Shown: positions 1-6,137 of the stretch, one piece after another
How positions within the stretch are numbered: position 1 is the stretch's first letter
How the letters are laid out: the number at the start of each line of letters is the position of its first letter
From: Planctomycetota bacterium
Lineage (GTDB): Bacteria; Planctomycetota; Phycisphaerae; Sedimentisphaerales; Anaerohalosphaeraceae
DNA length: 7,744 nt
Direction of reading: 5' to 3'
Assembly: GCA_003644175.1 (NCBI GenBank)
Contig: QNBS01000102.1
Span: 1-7,744 of the forward strand
Position numbers and translations under genes: made by a program
Notes under the pieces: model-generated
What the model was told of the DNA's origin: nothing
Seen by the model: the letters and a program-made list of their open reading frames with translations, nothing else
The model's database searches: none

Positions 1-1
1 A

Positions 2-1447
2 GCCGGGCCTGTTCAAAGCAAGCCGACGACGGCACGAAAGGCAAAAGTGAGCACGCCGAGGAATCCGGGCACTTCACCCCTTCAAGTTAAACCCATAACT
101 TCGCGTGAAACTGTCGGCAGGGCGCGAACAAAGACCACGCTCAAGGAGAGAAATGTTGACGGCGTCCGAAGGGATTTTGCCCGGAAAGAGAGCGGGCGGG
201 GGGCGCAAAACGCAAAAGGCAGTCCCGGTCCCGGCGGTCGAAGGATGCGCGGCGGGACTAATGATTCACCGGCAGGCAGGCGTCCGGACGGCTCACGATC
301 CATCACGCACAAGCAACACAGCACCGAAAGCTCGCGGGTAAATATCAACGGCAACAACAACAATGTTTACATCAACAGCAACGCCGCCGCCTATCCCAAG
401 CCGTATGGCGCAGGCAGACATCACACCAGGGTGCGACACTCCAGCTTCGGGCACAACCGGCACTGGTATGATTGCGGCGGATTTTTTGCGCTTAGATGGT
501 CCAGCTCCAGTTGCGGTCGAGTTGTAAGCTTTGGCTATGGCCGGCGCCATCATTATTACGGGATTTCGTACTACTATCCGAGCTACCACCGCAAGTATGT
601 ATTCTACAGTCTGGGCGGCTACTGGCCCAGCTACTACAGGTACCGACGTTACTACTGGTACGGCACCCATCCGTATCGCTGGTACGGGTCATACGTGATT
701 GACCGGCCGGCCGTTTACGATACGTACAACACGTATAATACTTACAACACCTACACGACAGAGGCTCAATACAGCAGCCAGGCCGCCTACTCCAGCGGCG
801 GCTACGATGACTTCAGCGACGTTCGCGAGAAACTGCGACAGGAAGCGGCCGCCCAGACCGAAGACAGCCCGGCAGCGGAGACCACCGCCGATGTCTGCTT
901 CGACCAGGCGGTCGAACTTTTCGCACAGGGCAAGTATGAGCAGGCCGTCTTCAAGCTCCGTGTCGCCATGGTCCTCGATCCCGAAGATGTCATTTTGCCG
1001 TTTGCCTATTCCCAGGCCCTTTTCGCCGGCGGCGATTATGGCTCTGCGGCGGCGGTTCTTCGAGAGGCGCTTGAGAATCAGCCCGAAGATGAGGCGCAGC
1101 AGACTGTCTATTACCCGCGAGGTCTCTATCAGGACGAAAAGGTCCTGCACCAGCAGATTGACGAACTGGCCAAGAAGACAAGCGAAGAAGCCCAAAATGC
1201 CGATTACCAGTTGCTTCTGGGTTATCAGCTTCTCGGCGCCGGGCGGCTGGATGAGGCGATAACTCCGCTCCACAAGGCTCTTGATCTGGATATCGCCGAG
1301 GCGCCTTCAATGATCCTGATCAAGCTGCTGGAGAAGATCAAGGCCGACGAGGCCGACGCGGCGGCAGCCGCCGAAAAGAGCATCCCGGACGCCGAAGAAA
1401 CCGCTCAATCTACTGTAAACGAAGCGGTAATAATTGATAACGACTGA
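2..1447 (+). CDS. Tyr-rich TPR-repeat protein, 5' end outside the window
   Basis: The reading frame is open to the left edge. The codons before the GTG at 47 encode Lys/Thr/Pro-rich sequence like that just after it, so the true start is probably upstream. A GTG start at 47 behind a weak AAAGG is the alternative. The product has four parts. The first is a basic, low-complexity N-terminal region (to about nt 335). The second is an Asn-rich stretch (about 340-385). The third is a Tyr/Arg/His-rich region (about 420-770) ending in Thr-Tyr-Asn tandem repeats. The fourth is an acidic-Ala stretch leading into TPR-like helical pairs at about nt 887-1090 and 1196-1310, where GKYEQAV and GRLDEAI are typical TPR cores. 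The C-terminus is Ala/Glu-rich. TPRs mediate protein-protein contacts, and Tyr-rich plus TPR architecture recurs in secreted or envelope proteins of Planctomycetota. No catalytic motif is seen. Any signal peptide would lie outside the window. The exact role is unknown. Confidence 0.85.
   Translation, partial: AGPVQSKPTTARKAKVSTPRNPGTSPLQVKPITSRETVGRARTKTTLKERNVDGVRRDFARKESGRGAQNAKGSPGPGGRRMRGGTNDSPAGRRPDGSRSITHKQHSTESSRVNINGNNNNVYINSNAAAYPKPYGAGRHHTRVRHSSFGHNRHWYDCGGFFALRWSSSSCGRVVSFGYGRRHHYYGISYYYPSYHRKYVFYSLGGYWPSYYRYRRYYWYGTHPYRWYGSYVIDRPAVYDTYNTYNTYNTYTTEAQYSSQAAYSSGGYDDFSDVREKLRQEAAAQTEDSPAAETTADVCFDQAVELFAQGKYEQAVFKLRVAMVLDPEDVILPFAYSQALFAGGDYGSAAAVLREALENQPEDEAQQTVYYPRGLYQDEKVLHQQIDELAKKTSEEAQNADYQLLLGYQLLGAGRLDEAITPLHKALDLDIAEAPSMILIKLLEKIKADEADAAAAAEKSIPDAEETAQSTVNEAVIIDND
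722..754 (+). repeat. In-frame 9 bp tandem repeat encoding Thr-Tyr-Asn
   Basis: About three and a half imperfect 9-base units (ACG TAC AAC and synonyms) encode TYNTYNTYNTY at the end of the Tyr-rich region of the TPR protein. The units differ at synonymous third positions (TAC/TAT, AAC/AAT, ACG/ACT/ACC). The peptide repeat has therefore been kept while the DNA drifted. Confidence 0.7.
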
Positions 1448-1450
1448 TTG

Positions 1451-1538
1451 CAGGAAACCGCCCGTTCGGCTACGCTCAGGGCAGGCTCTGCGGCGGAAGT
1501 TATTTTATTCTGGATTCCCGCCTCCGCGGGAATGACAA
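1451..1538 (+). repeat. Dispersed intergenic repeat, copy 1
   Basis: This 88 bp segment matches 3502-3590. The first 49 bases are identical except for one G/A difference. The second part, which contains GGATTC and GCGGGAATGACAA, is more diverged. It contains a CCCGC-CTCC-GCGGG hairpin. The GCGGGAATGAC core and the CGGCTACGCTCAGGGCAGG core both resemble dispersed intergenic repeats that I know from many environmental genomes. It starts 3 bases after the stop of the TPR gene and ends a few bases before the ribosome site of the next gene. Any promoter for that gene must therefore lie in or before the repeat. Confidence 0.8.
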
Positions 1539-1554
1539 TTTTGGAGAAGGAATA

Positions 1555-2742
1555 ATGAAACCTGCCGTTTTGATTCGGTTTACAGTGTCTTTGGTTGTTG
1601 TGATATTTGCATCTCCGGGTTTGGCGGGCGGCCGGCAGGAGTTTGCCGTTTCACCTTCCCTTGACAACCAGGAAAGGCCCGACGTCCACGGCGAAAGGAT
1701 TGTCTGGCAGCAACTCGTCGAGTACGCCGGCGTCTGGGCCTGGGACATCTACCTGACCGATCTTGGGGCGGAGTCGATCACGGCAACTGATATCACTCCC
1801 TACGAATACGACCAGCAAAGTCCCTCTATATATGGCGACAGCGTTGTCTGGGAGGATAATACCGAAGCCGACTGGGATTTTTTCCTGACCGATATCACCG
1901 ACCCCGCCGATCCGATCCTTTATGATGTCGGCTATCTCGACGGCAATCAGCGAAATCCCGCGATCAGCGGCAACATTGTCGTCTGGCAGGATGACGCCTG
2001 GGGCGCCTTCGATATTGCGGGGGCTGATGTTACCGCACTAATCAGCGGGGCCGGTCAGGACACGCCCGAAGCGGCATACTTCTGGGTTACCGCCCTTGAG
2101 ACCATTCGTCAGGAGCAACCGGCGATTTACAGGAATACCGTCCTCTGGCAGGACGATTATGACGGCAACGACAACTGGGAAATTGTCTCGGCCGATATAT
2201 GGCGGCAGAATAATCCGATTGAGAACGTGGTTTCATATACCGAATCCGACAAGGAGTTCTGCTCCGTCTGGGGCGATATTGTTGTGTGGCAGGAAGACTT
2301 CGGAGGCGACTGGGACATCTGGGCGGCCGACATTTCAAGGCCCGATCTGCCCGTTGAGTTCCCGGTATCGCAGGCCGCCTTATCTCAGACCAATCCGGAT
2401 GTGGGCGACAATCTCGTCGTCTGGCAGGACTATCGAAACGGTGAGGACTGGGATATTTACGGCTACAACCTGACGACGGGACAGGAGTTTCAAATCACCG
2501 ACAACGGAGCCGACCAGATTAACCCGGCCGTCAGCGGAAACCTTGTGGTCTGGGAGGATTATCGCGACGGATACCCCAACATTTACGCCGTCGAACTGAC
2601 CGGCCCGGAGGTGGCGCGATGCGACGTCAAGCCCGCCGGCGACACCAACGGCGACTGCCGCACCGACCTCGGCGACCTGGCGACAATAGCGCAGACATGG
2701 CTAAACTGCGGACTCGACGACCAGACCGCCTGTGCCTGGTGA
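1555..2742 (+). CDS. Secreted seven-repeat TolB-like beta-propeller protein with C-terminal dockerin-like repeat
   Basis: The ATG is preceded by GGAGAAGG at a good distance. Residues 1-24 form a signal peptide (hydrophobic core about 10-20, then Leu-Ala-Gly). The body holds seven copies of a motif of the form NPAISGNIVVWQD, with the Trp at residues 51, 99, 144, 198, 245, 290 and 333, spaced 43-54 apart. This is the pattern of TolB/WD40-like propeller proteins of bacterial and archaeal surfaces, and the count suggests a seven-bladed ring. Asp-rich WDIY/WDFF strands follow each motif. The C-terminus (363-383) has Asp363, Asn365, Asp367, Asp371 and Asp374 in dockerin/EF-hand calcium-loop spacing, then Trp382-Leu383. 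Planctomycetes often end secreted proteins this way. It is likely exported and may bind a surface or protein partner. No catalytic residues are recognised. Confidence 0.9.
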   Translation: MKPAVLIRFTVSLVVVIFASPGLAGGRQEFAVSPSLDNQERPDVHGERIVWQQLVEYAGVWAWDIYLTDLGAESITATDITPYEYDQQSPSIYGDSVVWEDNTEADWDFFLTDITDPADPILYDVGYLDGNQRNPAISGNIVVWQDDAWGAFDIAGADVTALISGAGQDTPEAAYFWVTALETIRQEQPAIYRNTVLWQDDYDGNDNWEIVSADIWRQNNPIENVVSYTESDKEFCSVWGDIVVWQEDFGGDWDIWAADISRPDLPVEFPVSQAALSQTNPDVGDNLVVWQDYRNGEDWDIYGYNLTTGQEFQITDNGADQINPAVSGNLVVWEDYRDGYPNIYAVELTGPEVARCDVKPAGDTNGDCRTDLGDLATIAQTWLNCGLDDQTACAW

Positions 2743-2748
2743 ACAACC

Positions 2749-2777
2749 TTGATTGACGGCGACTGATTCGATATAAT
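2749..2777 (+). promoter_or_regulatory. Sigma70-like promoter for the barrel-like gene
   Basis: TTGATT (2749-2754) and a perfect TATAAT (2772-2777) are separated by 17 bases. They sit just after the stop of the propeller gene and about 40 bases before the next start codon. The position and spacing fit a housekeeping promoter. It has not been shown to be active. Confidence 0.5.
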
Positions 2778-2817
2778 GGCTTCCGTAATGGCATAACGAT
2801 ATATATGGAGGCCTGTG

Positions 2818-3426
2818 ATGTCCGACAAACTGGACCGTCGTTCTTTTCTCGGCAATCTCACCAGCGGGTTTGCCCACAGTCGCGATTTGATCTATGTCTC
2901 TGCGCTGCTGCGGCAGTATTTCACCGACGAGAAGATTTATGAAACGTGGCGCCTCTGCGAGCAGCAGGGGATCAACGCGATGATCCTCCGCATCGACGAA
3001 CATGTTATTCGGCTGGTCAAGACCTATCGTAAAGAATACGGCGGCAAGTTCCACTGGTTGGCCCAGTGCAAGATAAGCGCCGCCGATATCGCCGTCGATA
3101 TCCGGAGGGCGGTCGATAACGGCGCCGCGGCCGCCTATATCCACGGCGGCGTCGCCGACAAGCTTGTCGAAAGCAATCGCCTGGACCTGATTGCCAAGGC
3201 GATGGAGATCACTGCCGAGTTCATGTCGAAGGTCAAGAAGCCCTGGATCGGATACAAGGTCCTGGGTGCAGGCGCTATCCCGCCGCGCGAGGGCTTCAAG
3301 TACGCTTTCGAGAACGGATGCGACTTTATCTGCGTGGGCATGTTCGACTTTCAGGTTGAAGAGGACGTCAAGATCGCCAGAGACACCCTCGCCGCAAAAC
3401 TCGACCGCAAACGACCCTGGTGTTGA
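2818..3426 (+). CDS. Short TIM-barrel-like protein of a Planctomycete/Lentisphaerae family
   Basis: The 202-residue product starts at ATG 2818, with GGAG 7 bases upstream. A GTG at 2815 is in frame but too close to that site. I recognise the pattern GNLTSGFAHSRDLIYVS near the N-terminus (12-28), IHGGVADKLV (108-117), GYKVLGAGAIPPREGF (145-160) and DFICVGMFDFQVEEDV (169-184). These occur in a family of uncharacterised barrel proteins, often annotated as hypothetical or xylose-isomerase/aldo-keto-reductase-like. From memory, full-length members run about 270-330 residues. They carry a middle section, rich in His, Asp and Tyr, between the LIxKAMEI helix and the TAEFMxKVKKPW strand. Here residue 131 runs directly into residue 132 with no such section, so an in-frame internal loss is possible. 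It has its own promoter, and its substrate is unknown. Confidence 0.8.
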   Translation: MSDKLDRRSFLGNLTSGFAHSRDLIYVSALLRQYFTDEKIYETWRLCEQQGINAMILRIDEHVIRLVKTYRKEYGGKFHWLAQCKISAADIAVDIRRAVDNGAAAAYIHGGVADKLVESNRLDLIAKAMEITAEFMSKVKKPWIGYKVLGAGAIPPREGFKYAFENGCDFICVGMFDFQVEEDVKIARDTLAAKLDRKRPWC

Positions 3427-3501
3427 CTGTGTTATTTGGCGGCGTAATACTACACCAAAGGAGTTCTGCAAAATTGACGCCTGCGTCATATGTGCAAAAA
3501 A

Positions 3502-3590
3502 CAGGAAACCGCCCGTTCGGCTACGCTCAGGGCAGGCTCTGCGACGGAAGCTGTTTTATGCTGGATTCGGCGCTTTCGCGGGAATGACAA
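3502..3590 (+). repeat. Dispersed intergenic repeat, copy 2
   Basis: This is the second copy of the element at 1451-1538, in the same orientation, 48/49 identical in its first 49 bases and looser after that. It lies in the convergent gap between the barrel-like gene and the ferritin-like gene. Its GCGCTTTCGCG segment can form a small hairpin. Confidence 0.8.
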
Positions 3591-3619
3591 GCGAATCTTA
3601 CACTCGGCTAAAGTGTTAC

Positions 3620-3667
3620 GATTTTCTTAAGTAATGTATGCCAAATCGCAACTTTGCAGAAGCCTTA
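3620..3667 (+). repeat. Decayed right end of the MITE-like element
   Basis: This segment matches 4448-4495, the right end of the complete element, in the same orientation with five differences over 48 bases. Only the right terminal repeat (3637-3667) and the preceding hairpin arm are present. Homology begins abruptly at 3620, so the left part is lost. It ends 7 bases from the stop codon of the ferritin-like gene. Confidence 0.75.
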
Positions 3668-3674
3668 TACGTTT

Positions 3675-4157
3675 TTAGTATTGTTCGAGGTGGCAGAACT
3701 CGGCGTTTTCGAGCCAGGTGGCGGGCCTCGATACAAAGTCGATAATGTTCTCCAACAGGAAGTAGTGCTTTTTTTCTTCCCGGGCAAGGCGCATCAGGAG
3801 CTGCTTTTGGGCGTCCTGGTATACAACGGCTGCCTTTTCGGTGTAAAAATCAATGCTCTTTTGCTCGATGGCCTGCGCTTCGGCGTAGAGATCGATCTGT
3901 GCTTTGTCGAGATGGAGGGTCCGGCCGGTGTCTTTCATTTCGGCAAAAATGTTTTTTGCATGGTTGAGGAGGTCGGTTTCGGGGACTTCGGCCGAGCCCT
4001 GCTCGATGTCGGCGAGTACCCGGTAATGTCCGGCTTCCTCGTCGGCGAGCATGGTCAGGATGCTCCTCATACCGGTGTTTTCGACATTGGCGGCGAGGTC
4101 GCGATAGAATTCTTCGCCGTCGGTTTCCATCTGCATGGCGTACTGCAGAATATTCAT
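3675..4157 (-). CDS. Rubrerythrin-like ferritin-fold protein without rubredoxin domain
   Basis: The 160-residue product has the four-helix ferritin-like fold of the COG1633 rubrerythrin family. Likely di-iron ligands are Glu15 or Glu16 in GEEFY, Glu41 and His44 in DEEAGHY, Glu98 in AIEQKSIDFY, and Glu128 with His131 in AREEKKHY. The C-terminus (RPATWLENAEFCHLEQY) is typical of the short members, which lack the CxxC rubredoxin domain. Such proteins are linked to peroxide or oxygen defence and iron handling in anaerobes; the reaction here is inferred. The start is set by an AAGGGAG site 6 bases upstream. The gene has a leader of about 160 bases with several stable stems. It stands alone, between a decayed MITE end downstream and a complete MITE upstream. 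Confidence 0.93.
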   Translation of the reverse strand: MNILQYAMQMETDGEEFYRDLAANVENTGMRSILTMLADEEAGHYRVLADIEQGSAEVPETDLLNHAKNIFAEMKDTGRTLHLDKAQIDLYAEAQAIEQKSIDFYTEKAAVVYQDAQKQLLMRLAREEKKHYFLLENIIDFVSRPATWLENAEFCHLEQY

Positions 4158-4318
4158 TTTTCACTCCCTTCAAATACTGTTTGTTGCCGCAGGCCGCAAC
4201 GGGCAGCCCCATATTTTTTGAATCGTCTTTTTGCCCGGCGGACAACAGTTCCATGGCCGAGACGGCCCAATTGCGGCCATAGGGAGCCCGGCGACAGGCC
4301 GCCGGACCGATATAATAA
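4158..4318 (-). promoter_or_regulatory. GC-rich foldable leader of the ferritin-like gene
   Basis: No gene is supported here. On the minus strand the segment can form an outer stem of nine pairs (4299-4307 with 4233-4241, one G-U). It encloses an inner stem ATGGCC/GGCCAT (4275-4280 with 4253-4258). A competing perfect six-pair hairpin (CGCCGG/CCGGCG, 4300-4305 with 4288-4293) would break the outer stem. A GTTGC/GCAAC hairpin lies nearer the start codon. Mutually exclusive stems before a start codon are a feature of regulatory leaders, but I recognise no known riboswitch class. Confidence 0.35.
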
Positions 4319-4356
4319 CAAGACTTTTGCAAAATTGCGATTTGACATGTTTTTGG

Positions 4357-4386
4357 AAAAGAAAAGGCCAGTCGCCTTTTTCTTTT
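4357..4386. terminator. Bidirectional intrinsic terminator inside the MITE
   Basis: The AAAAGGC/GCCTTTT stem (4362-4368 and 4374-4380) has a five-base loop, an A-rich run before it and a T-rich run after it on both strands. It could stop transcription coming from the RraA fragment on the minus strand before it reaches the ferritin-like gene. Confidence 0.55.
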
Positions 4387-4424
4387 CTCAGAGTTAAGTT
4401 GTGTTTGGAGAATACTTTAGATGA

Positions 4425-4462
4425 TTACATAAGAAAATCGAAAAAATGATTTTCTTAAGTAA
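4425..4462. repeat. 15 bp inverted repeat inside the MITE
   Basis: The arms 4425-4439 and 4448-4462 match at 14 of 15 positions and enclose an eight-base A-rich loop. The right arm directly adjoins the right terminal repeat and is the point where homology with the decayed copy at 3620 begins. Confidence 0.65.
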
Positions 4463-4535
4463 TGCATGCCAAACCGCAATTTTGCAAAAGTCTTGTAATA
4501 ACATCCATACGGCAATTCAGATGATTTTGCTCAGT

Positions 4536-4563
4536 GTTTTTTGCCCCAATAGCGGCAAAAAAC
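4536..4563. repeat. Perfect 10 bp inverted repeat
   Basis: GTTTTTTGCC and GGCAAAAAAC surround an eight-base loop. The T run precedes the stem and the A run follows it on both strands, which is the wrong order for an intrinsic terminator. It could be an operator or a decayed element end. Apart from this I see nothing in 4502-4626. Confidence 0.5.
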
Positions 4564-4626
4564 CAAAAATTGACAGGCAACGGATTTGCCATTGCCCCTG
4601 CTGTGCGACGACGGTCGCTTCAGTCG

Positions 4627-4938
4627 CTACTCGACTTTTACCGTTTCGTCGAGCGGCATGCCGAGGCGTTTGAAACGTTTGGCCCGGCTCTTTTGGTCGC
4701 CGGTGTTGATTTTCTTTGCGAGCTTTCCGACTTGTAGTGCATGTTTTCTCGGCACGACGAGCACACCGTCGCCGTCGGCTACGATTACATCGCCGGGAAA
4801 GACGGTAACGCCGGCGCAGTTGATGGGGAAGTTGTAGGATTCTGCGATGAGTCTTCCCGGGCGGATTCCGCGTGTGCTGTGAGCGTTTTTGCAGTAGACG
4901 GCGATTCTTTTGGTCTTGATGATTTCGTCGGTGTTACG
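4627..4938 (-). pseudogene. 3' fragment of an RraA-family gene
   Basis: About 100 C-terminal residues of an RraA-like protein remain. The diagnostic run is IRPGRLIAESYNFPINCAG, then VTVFPGDVIVADGDGVLVVP, then LGMPLDETV. RraA-fold proteins are trimers that include metal-dependent 4-hydroxy-4-methyl-2-oxoglutarate/oxaloacetate aldolases and the RNase E regulator; members are about 160-230 residues. Here the N-terminal half is missing. The frame stays open to an ATG at 5040, but that stretch overlaps the tail of the neighbouring membrane-protein gene and does not resemble RraA. The family's Arg-Asp motif would fall right at the junction, which reads GTRNTDEI, with Asn where Asp is expected. The join therefore lies at or near 4930-4985, or the Asp has mutated. 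The last 95 bases recur at the right window edge. It is probably not functional. Confidence 0.8.
4635..4729. repeat. Direct repeat of RraA 3' end, copy 1
   Basis: This segment matches 7650-7744 in the same orientation at 94 of 95 positions; the one difference is C at 4642 versus G at 7657. The match ends abruptly on the left two codons before the stop (VKVE here, VKDK in copy 2). On the right it is limited only by the window edge, so the true duplication is probably longer. Confidence 0.92.
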
Positions 4939-5587
4939 GGTGCCGGGGTTGGGTTTCTGTTGAATTTGCTTTGCATGACGCATCGGGAAAATAGAATGAC
5001 CATGCTGCCCAGTAGTCGGCCACTGTTCTGGCCAGAACAACGAAGGCTGCGAACGATACGCCCCACCATGGACTGTTGGGGAAAGCCAACAGGACTGCTG
5101 TAAGGAAGGGTATCGTACAGAGGTTGACGATCACCCACAAACTGATTGCATTTAGGGTTTTTGTTTCGGCCTTCGTGGGGCCGTTGAACTTCCATATAAG
5201 CGAGCCCCAAAGCACGTCAAAGCAGAGGAGTGCGACGACGGTCCAATTGAACTGCTTCCACAGAGTCACCGGCAAAGAGCGGGCCAGGGTGAAGAACAAA
5301 GCAGCTTCTACTGTGAATGCGAGGCAGTCTACTAAGAGCCACATGCCATAATGGTGGTGACTTGGCGTGGGTCCGTAAAACTCGCAGGAATGACGTAACA
5401 TTCCATGGTAGAACGCGACAACCAGAAGCAGGAGGCTGCATAGTGACGGCAACCGAGCCCACTGGATTCCACCGGCGTCTGGACCCAATACAAATTGCAT
5501 GAATGCTTCACTAATGGCCAGTGCAATGACAACAGCATATATCGATGTAAAGCTTTTGACCACTGACTCGATTTTCTTTTCACACAT
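4934..5587 (-). CDS. Six-helix integral membrane protein, unknown function
   Basis: The 217-residue product starts at ATG 5587, with AGGAG 8 bases upstream. Hydrophobic segments lie at about 13-34, 48-65, 84-102, 115-132, 147-169 and 174-196. Charged or polar residues sit in or next to the helices (His61 in FYHG, Asp87, Glu94, Asp124, Arg187, Asp191), which suggests transport, sensing or assembly rather than passive anchoring. A His cluster (77-79) lies between helices 2 and 3. I do not recognise a named family. It is the last gene of the four-gene cassette. Its final 15-20 residues overlap the RraA fragment in another frame, so the tail after FYFPDA may be partly derived from the junction. 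Confidence 0.8.
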   Translation of the reverse strand: MCEKKIESVVKSFTSIYAVVIALAISEAFMQFVLGPDAGGIQWARLPSLCSLLLLVVAFYHGMLRHSCEFYGPTPSHHHYGMWLLVDCLAFTVEAALFFTLARSLPVTLWKQFNWTVVALLCFDVLWGSLIWKFNGPTKAETKTLNAISLWVIVNLCTIPFLTAVLLAFPNSPWWGVSFAAFVVLARTVADYWAAWSFYFPDASCKANSTETQPRHP

Positions 5588-5650
5588 GGCTGTTGCTCCT
5601 ACAATAGGTAGAAGTAAACAGAGATGCCTCGTCGGTCCCTTGAGTTTCTT

Positions 5651-6121
5651 TCAATTTGGGTGACCCTTCGGATATCCCGGAGGCGGAGGGGGAGTCGCCG
5701 TTTGCGTCCACACTTCATGCCAGCGCCTGCGGGTGAGGACAAGTCCCGCTTGAAAGGCCAGCGGAACGAATATCGCCGGCGCGATGACGTCCCAGGCATC
5801 AAGATCGAAGATATCCCACACGCCCGACGATTCTCCTGTGGCGAACTCAGCCTGCCCTAATTGCTGCTCATCTGCGAACATTGCGACAATGTCTGCGTTA
5901 CCCGATGCCAGGGCCAGCTTTGCGGACTTGTTGCCAATTGCAGGCCATATGTCATCCATCCAGAGGAAAACGAAGATCATAATGCCGATGGCAAAGACCT
6001 TAGCACGTACTGTCTTCGTGAACCGATAACTGAGCAAATAGCCAGCGCATCCGTAACAAAACGGTTCAAGGAATGTGTCTGCGAGACCAAATAGCATCAT
6101 CTGTAAAGGGAAATTGTCCAT
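5651..6121 (-). CDS. Three-helix membrane protein with C-terminal PPPPPGYP tail
   Basis: The 156-residue product has hydrophobic segments at about 6-30, 41-59 and 110-129. The loop after the first helix is basic (SYRFTKTVRAK), the second loop is acidic (65-109), and an Arg-Arg-Arg run follows the third helix. By the positive-inside rule the C-terminus is cytosolic. It ends in five consecutive prolines then Gly-Tyr-Pro (144-151), a form resembling ligands of GYF domains. The gene starts 16 bases after the stop of the GYF_2-DUF2569 gene and ends 63 bases before the next cassette gene. The ribosome site is weak (GGTGA), so translation may depend on coupling. No family is recognised, and Asp56-Asp57 at the end of helix 2 are notable. 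Confidence 0.78.
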   Translation of the reverse strand: MDNFPLQMMLFGLADTFLEPFCYGCAGYLLSYRFTKTVRAKVFAIGIMIFVFLWMDDIWPAIGNKSAKLALASGNADIVAMFADEQQLGQAEFATGESSGVWDIFDLDAWDVIAPAIFVPLAFQAGLVLTRRRWHEVWTQTATPPPPPGYPKGHPN

Positions 6122-6137
6122 AGGTGGTCACCATAAA

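Larger units (their letters stand above)
4319..4495. mobile_element. 177 bp MITE-like element with 31 bp terminal inverted repeats
   Basis: The left end (4319-4349) and right end (4465-4495) are inverted copies of each other, matching at 29 of 31 positions and beginning CAAGACTTTTGC from either side. Perfect direct repeats TAATAA flank it (4313-4318 and 4496-4501), as expected of a 6 bp target duplication. The interior is about 115 bases and encodes nothing. It contains a bidirectional terminator-like hairpin and a second 15 bp inverted repeat. A partial right end recurs at 3620-3667. Elements of this kind are moved by a transposase encoded elsewhere. The family is not identified. Confidence 0.7.

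Noticed and set aside
722..754. Short tandem units as a CRISPR array
   Set aside because: The units are nine bases, in frame and without spacers; they are a coding repeat.
689..1273. 194-codon minus-strand frame opposite the TPR gene
   Set aside because: The plus strand carries recognisable TPR repeats, and the minus frame has no family pattern.
2818..2880. Twin-arginine export signal suggested by DRRSFLGNL
   Set aside because: No hydrophobic stretch follows the two arginines, and the next residues belong to the conserved barrel N-terminal block.
3654..4397. 247-codon plus-strand frame longer than the ferritin-like gene it overlaps
   Set aside because: The minus strand encodes a clear ferritin fold with all iron ligands and a good ribosome site. 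The plus frame is its antisense shadow.
4536..4563. Perfect hairpin as a terminator
   Set aside because: The T run lies before the stem and the A run after it on both strands, opposite to intrinsic terminators.
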